Source: Fremontodendron californicum
Taxonomy: Eukaryota > Streptophyta > Magnoliopsida > Malvales > Malvaceae
Reading direction: 5' to 3'
Length of the DNA: 64,000 bases
Assembly: GCA_030761205.1 (NCBI GenBank)
Contig: JAULJL010000048.1
Span: 7,245,501 to 7,309,500, forward strand
Both the position numbers and the translations under genes were made by a program. Positions 59,541 to 64,000 of the stretch are shown here, in pieces (the first letter of the stretch is position 1; every line of letters begins with the position of its first letter). Below the pieces are notes generated by a model. It had not been told where the DNA came from and searched no databases. It worked only from the letters and a program-made list of their open reading frames with translations.

Positions 59541-59809
59541 AAAATGGTTTTAAGTCAAACTCTTTTTTTTTTTTTATTATTATTTATTTTTTTTTTTTAA
59601 GAGTTTGACTTGGTAAAGGAACCCAATAGCCCATGCAAAATATAGTTCACAGCTTGAAGACTTTCTACAGCTCCAAAGAATTTGAGTTTGATCTAATCGC
59701 TTCTTTGCTCAAATTAATTTCAATTAAAACTCAACTTCTAGTTTTAAAGAAATTCTAATGCAATTAGAAGTTCTATTCCTTGACCACATGGGATTTGAAT
59801 TATTTCCCC

Positions 59810-59886
59810 TATAAAAGCAAGGCCTTCTCAAGCTAATTTGCATATCAAATTAATTGCCAAGGTTGCTACGTTGAAGAGCTTAACTG
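59810..59886 (+). promoter_or_regulatory. TATA box and 5'UTR exon of the mobile-domain gene
   Basis: CCCCTATAAAAGCAAGG (TATA at 59810-59817) is followed about 75 bp later by a donor-like ACTG/GTGAGT at 59886/59887. A matching acceptor, TTTTTTTTGTAG, ends at 61520, 7 bp before the ATG at 61528. This suggests a 1,634-bp intron in the 5'UTR. Inferred from spacing and splice motifs only. Confidence 0.5.
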
Positions 59887-60030
59887 GTGAGTTTTTTTTT
59901 TTTTTATTATTATTATGCCGTCGCTCGTGTTGCTCCAGAACCTGCAGATTAAAACTCAACATTACGCAACCCCCCCCGAGTCAACTCGGCACCATAACTC
60001 ACCAAGACTCCATATAAAAAATATATTTTT

Positions 60031-61041
60031 TTATAATTGTTTTGGTTCTAATACAAGGACTTTTTCTGGGTAGTTGTAAAAATCTGTGCGTGGCTTTGCT
60101 GTGGCCTGTTGGATAACATCAAAAATCGGCATGAACACATCAGTATCATAATTGCTCATATTGTTCTGAAGTACCGAAGTCAATCTCTCAAACCCCATTC
60201 CAGTGTCAACATGCTTTACTGGAAGAGGTTTTAGAGAGCCATCGCTTTCCCTATTAAACTGAATAAAAACAAGGTTCCATATCTCAATACATGTTGGATC
60301 ATCATTATTCACCAATGATGCAGCATCGCGATTGCCTACTCGATCATAATGAATTTCAGTGCAAGGCCCACAAGGACCTGTATCACCTATCTCCCAAAAA
60401 TTGTCTTTGCAACCAAATGGCAGAACACGTCCAGGGGGCAGAAACTTGAGCCATATATCTCTAGCTTCATTATCAGGTGGAAGACCAGCTTTTTCATCAC
60501 CACCGAAGTAAGTAGCATAAATCCGATCTGTAGGCAGGCTGTAAACCTTGCTGAGGAGTTCCCATGCCCACTCAATTGCCTCCTCCTTGAAATAGTCCCC
60601 AAAAGACCAATTTCCTAACATCTCAAAGAAGGTATGGTGATAAGTGTCTTTTCCTACATCATCAAGATCGTTATGCTTCCCGCCTGCTCGAATACATTTT
60701 TGAGTGTTGCACGCCCTGCTGAGCTTGCTCATAGCAGTGTTGGGATCCACAGTCCCCAAAAAGATCGGCTTGAACTGGTTCATACCGGCATTAGCGAACA
60801 AGAGAGTGGGATCATTGTGAGGAACGACGGGACTAGACTTCCAATTGACGTGATTCTTGCCTTCGAAGAACTTGATGAAGGTGTCCCTCACCTTATTCGC
60901 AGGCCACTCCATTTCCGGCGGGTCAACGCCCGGCATCGTTGCGGATTCGAGGAGAGACGAAAAAGAACGAGACGGAGGATTACCGGTGATGGTAGAAAGA
61001 TAACTGAAAACCCTAGAGACCCTAAGTCTTGGCGCCGTCAC
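60031..61041 (-). pseudogene. Alanyl-tRNA synthetase first-exon fragment
   Basis: 336 codons open on the minus strand. A transit-peptide-like N-terminus ([17 protein letters not shown]) precedes an internal Met ([20 protein letters not shown], 60936), the two-start arrangement known for dual-targeted plant AlaRS. Class II motifs follow: [70 protein letters not shown] and [15 protein letters not shown]. Homology stops after [10 protein letters not shown], a likely exon end. About 20 unrelated residues then lead to a stop. The rest of AlaRS (editing and C-terminal domains, over 600 residues) is not in the window. The piece lies in antisense within the presumed intron of the mobile-domain gene. 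Confidence 0.8.
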
Positions 61042-61527
61042 TCGACAAGGATAAGCAAGACCTAGAATATTGTTACAGAGGAGAGTGACCTTCTCTCCAC
61101 ATCAGTGAATTTGGGATAGCAAAGGAATGGTTCGGAAGCCTGGGCCGAAACAAGGAAGTGTGTTCTTTGGCTGCGGGAACTGGACTGTCACCAGAGATGC
61201 CCGTTGCCACTACTTCGAATGGGCTTCTCCCTGATTTGAATTTGCAAAGGGGGCTTGTCCATCTTTCTTGATGACATCTTAAACCCTTATTAGATGTCAT
61301 ATAAAAAAAAAGGATTTTTCTTCTTTTGGGTCCTGGGGTCATAAAAAAAAAAATAATAATAAAAAAAAAAATAAAAAAACCTTCAATCTTTGTAAATTGG
61401 TGAAAGCACCCCAAGATTGGATTCATTTTTTTTTTATTATTATTATTATTATTCTTTTTTTTTTAATTCTCTACCTACTTTGACATTTTTTATTTGTTTT
61501 GTTTTTGTTTTTTTTTGTAGAATCATC

Positions 61528-64000
61528 ATGGTGTACTTCAAAGATCACAAAGATTATCTTGTGATTCTTTCCAAGGAAGACGAAGACATAAAAGAAGGAT
61601 TATATCTCTCCATCGACAAGCCCATATCGGGTAGATATAAATCCGCTTGGAAATCATTTGATTTTCCCACCACTTTGGAAGATTGGTCAATAGAACTTTC
61701 TCCAACTTCACAATCTTCTCCAAAGGCGAGATCTCTTCAGTCTAGTCTTCACGTCAATACTTCTAATCATGAGAAGTTTGACACGTTGGGAAGCCGTATC
61801 ATTTCCGAAAGATCATATTGGGGATTTTCCTTCAAGATTTTTGGAGAGTTTGGTTACATACCAAAGTACTGGGAATGGACTGAAGATGTGTTGTACCACT
61901 TCAACAAACATTTGACGACTATTAGTATATATGATGCTGTTTATGCATCATTATACACTTATGATCACAACAAGGATGTCATTCGCGCTTTTTGTGAAGC
62001 TTGGTGTCCGGCTACCAATACTCTCCATCTTGCTACTGGGGAGGCTTCCATCTCCTTATGGGATTTGCATAAGCTAGGCGGTTTGCCCATTCACGGCATA
62101 TTTTATGATGAAGTCATTCCTTGTGCTGCCGAATTGACTGGCTTTGATAACAAGGGAAGATTCATCCCGAGATGTTGTGAATATCTATTTGCTGCATTCC
62201 ATCTTTTGAAGCAAGGCAAGGAAGATAAGGTGTCTATTGAAGATTGGATCAATTTTTGGTTTCAAGGGAAATTGCGTTACCCCAAACCACCTGCTCGAAA
62301 AGCAAAGAAGCTTGTTCGTCCAAAAGCTACGCATAACCCTACTGGGATTCTTCGAAAATACCAAGGTCGGGGAATGACAGGAGATGGAGCATTCACTACA
62401 CTTGGAATCAAAGACAGTTTAACAACAGACACTTATTTAGCTGCTTTCCTTTCTTGTTGGATTTGTGTTTTCGTTTTTCCAAGTAAAGATTCAGAATTTG
62501 TTCGGCCAGAGACATTTAAGATAGCCAGCCTGATGGCGATTGGGAGAACTGTTAATCTCGCGGTTCCAGTGTTAGCCAATATTTACCATGGACTAAACCG
62601 AATTACGCTTTCTGCTCAAGCGGGCTCTTCAGATGCGTGTTTTCCAATTCACTATATTTATGGGTGGCTAAGTTATTACTTCCGGACTCACTTTCAAAAT
62701 CCAGATGATGTATATGGGCCTTTGATGAGCAAGTTTTCGGGAGAAGGTGGAGCCAAATACTTTGAGGATTATGACGCCCGCAAGTTAATTCATAGTGGCA
62801 TAGTGTGGAATGCTAACTTATATCCCAGAAATAGGGATGAAGTGATTGTTGATGATGACACTCTTAGTAAGATCAATCATGGCTACCTTGTTAATGTTCG
62901 TTCGAGCTATTTGCCTGCCCGATGTAACCAAGCCATCATTGTAGAACCTTACAGTCCTCATCGATTTGGGAGACAATTTGGGTTTTGTCAGGATATTCCC
63001 GGAGCTCTTAAGGAAGACATTCGTTCTGGGTCTGTGGATGATTTATGTAGGTTTTGGAGAATTTGCACTCGTTCTCATACAAAGTCCAGATTGATCTCTC
63101 CAGCTCGTTCTCTAAATCCTAATGATCATGCAACCGCAAGATACATGGAATGGTGGTCGAAAGTTCATGAGTCATATCTTGAGCATTCTATTGATATTTT
63201 GATTTCGAGCATCCGTACATCACCATCGAAGAGAAGAAAACCTCCAAAGGATGTTAAGAAAAAGTCTTTAGAGATTTCGCAAGACAAATCCAATAAAGCC
63301 AAAGTCTCGTCCACCATAGATTTAACAGAGGAGCATGTGAAGACTTCACAAGAAGTTCCTCGATCAGTGTCATTAGTTGATGAAGGACAAAGGATTTTAC
63401 CGAAAGTCATCGAAGGGAAGCATAATGCGATTGTTGAAGATTCGATTGATGAGAGTGATCATGACAGACATTGGAAGCGAACTAGGCCAAGGGAATCCTT
63501 TCAAGGTGATATATCCCCCGCCAAAAGTGAAGCTTCAGTTTCTAGTTCGCATGAGTTCAACAAACTTGCAGCTAAAATCAGAAATAATGTTTCAAGTACC
63601 GTTTCCAACCAAGAAGATGCTTGCCCTAATGTGATTGTTAATAATACTTCCCCTATAGTGAAGACTTCCACAGGCCCTCTTGTTGAAGCTAGTCATCTCG
63701 CCCTTCCAGAATTTTCTAAGTTTAGTGCTGAAAAAGTGATATCCGATAGTCAGTTGAAGCTTGCAACTATTTTGTGGGAAAGCATTCAACCAAGGATTAT
63801 TCGCGCTTCTTTTGATCGGGTTTCTTCACTTAGTGGTGATGTTCACAAGATCTTTGATGCAATAGAAGCAATCAAGTCCGTTGATTCATCCTTATTGAAA
63901 GGCATGGTGGAAGACTACTTTACACAAGTCCAAAAGTTTAATGAGCTTGAATCTTCCATTTCTTCATCCAAGGATAGAATTGAAAGGCTTCAAGGACTTG
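61528..64000 (+). CDS. Plant mobile domain (PMD) protein, partial, runs off the right edge
   Basis: I read one uninterrupted frame of 824 codons from the ATG at 61528 to the window end, with no stop. It starts MVYFKDHKDYLVILSKEDED. The region of about residues 110-520 resembles the plant mobile domain family (aminotransferase-like PMD): SYWGFSFKIFGEFGYIPKYW, ATGEASISLWDLHKLGGLPI, TDTYLAAFLSCWICVFVFPS and LSYYFRTHFQNPDDVYGPLM. From about residue 560 the protein is hydrophilic with basic patches (SPSKRRKPPKDVKKKS), then shows coiled-coil-like sequence at the end. PMD proteins are found both in transposable elements and as domesticated genes acting in silencing and meristem maintenance. A long open frame suggests a young or selected copy. 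TE promoter-like sequence upstream favours a mobile origin. Confidence 0.75.
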   Translation, partial: MVYFKDHKDYLVILSKEDEDIKEGLYLSIDKPISGRYKSAWKSFDFPTTLEDWSIELSPTSQSSPKARSLQSSLHVNTSNHEKFDTLGSRIISERSYWGFSFKIFGEFGYIPKYWEWTEDVLYHFNKHLTTISIYDAVYASLYTYDHNKDVIRAFCEAWCPATNTLHLATGEASISLWDLHKLGGLPIHGIFYDEVIPCAAELTGFDNKGRFIPRCCEYLFAAFHLLKQGKEDKVSIEDWINFWFQGKLRYPKPPARKAKKLVRPKATHNPTGILRKYQGRGMTGDGAFTTLGIKDSLTTDTYLAAFLSCWICVFVFPSKDSEFVRPETFKIASLMAIGRTVNLAVPVLANIYHGLNRITLSAQAGSSDACFPIHYIYGWLSYYFRTHFQNPDDVYGPLMSKFSGEGGAKYFEDYDARKLIHSGIVWNANLYPRNRDEVIVDDDTLSKINHGYLVNVRSSYLPARCNQAIIVEPYSPHRFGRQFGFCQDIPGALKEDIRSGSVDDLCRFWRICTRSHTKSRLISPARSLNPNDHATARYMEWWSKVHESYLEHSIDILISSIRTSPSKRRKPPKDVKKKSLEISQDKSNKAKVSSTIDLTEEHVKTSQEVPRSVSLVDEGQRILPKVIEGKHNAIVEDSIDESDHDRHWKRTRPRESFQGDISPAKSEASVSSSHEFNKLAAKIRNNVSSTVSNQEDACPNVIVNNTSPIVKTSTGPLVEASHLALPEFSKFSAEKVISDSQLKLATILWESIQPRIIRASFDRVSSLSGDVHKIFDAIEAIKSVDSSLLKGMVEDYFTQVQKFNELESSISSSKDRIERLQGL

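Larger units (their letters stand above)
58080..59560. promoter_or_regulatory. Repeat-rich region with a minus-strand promoter-like site
   Basis: Breaks the LINE at 58079. A minus-strand TATA motif (CTATAAATAGAG, plus coordinates 58485-58496) precedes a leader-like purine-rich sequence, as in an LTR or TE promoter. Later it holds the minisatellite and TCTACAAATGCCCCCTCAAG near 59255. It may be the left end of the element carrying the mobile-domain gene. Its borders could not be fixed. Confidence 0.4.

Noticed and set aside
60349..61065. Plus-strand frames over the AlaRS fragment
   Set aside because: Antisense of a strongly conserved synthetase exon.
61073..61426. Minus frame of 117 codons
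   Set aside because: Low-complexity Phe/Ile run and no family resemblance. It may be leader sequence of the AlaRS donor.

Overview
The window is nuclear DNA from a flowering plant, most likely a eudicot. Overall base composition is AT-rich. Genes have many exons with canonical GT/AG introns, and the recognisable proteins are plant types: a PP2C-51-like phosphatase with its cognate kinase, HEN1, a UBA2-type RNA-binding protein, an LRR receptor kinase and a plant mobile domain protein. Much of the rest is retrotransposon, LINE and MITE sequence. The species cannot be named from sequence alone.

Layout. 1-473 is a LINE ORF1 fragment. About 1357-7463 looks like one very long, minus-oriented LTR of Tat/Ogre type. 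It carries seven fragments of unrelated host genes, all on the minus strand: TRAPPC2/sedlin, HEN1, a SEL1-like protein, SCYL2, a PGES2-like protein, UBA2 and an LRR-RLK. 8540-55260 holds a tandem, rearranged triplication. Its unit is a plus-strand secreted-type PP2C gene facing a minus-strand kinase gene that also starts with a signal peptide. Unit A (8540-25020) has both genes: PP2C with 6 exons, kinase with 15 exons. Unit B (25950-35700) has an intact PP2C with a young, internally deleted Copia element in intron 3, but only the last kinase exon, whose splice acceptor is lost. Unit C (about 47160-55260) has an intact PP2C and scattered kinase remnants: exon 1, the last exon, and fossils of exons 13-14 on the far side of the PP2C. 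Between B and C lie an SSU72 phosphatase pseudogene, a Tourist-like MITE, a LINE 3' end, a hAT-like MITE and AT-rich DNA. 55260-58079 holds a foldback element and a third LINE piece. 58080-64000 holds a promoter-rich repeat region with an 11-copy palindromic minisatellite. It leads into a plant mobile domain gene that runs off the window. The large 5'UTR intron of that gene holds, in antisense, the first exon of an alanyl-tRNA synthetase gene.

How the genes relate. The phosphatase and kinase correspond to the two halves of a locus that, as I recall it, is a PP2C-kinase fusion in Arabidopsis (At3g63340/At3g63330). Here they are separate convergent genes, each with its own signal peptide, so they may form a phosphatase/kinase pair of the secretory pathway. 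The three PP2C copies keep full reading frames and all metal-binding motifs, while only one kinase copy remains near-complete. That one has an in-frame TGA unless an alternative donor is used. The two gene-fragment traps (1357-7463 and the mobile-domain gene's intron) are the other notable content.
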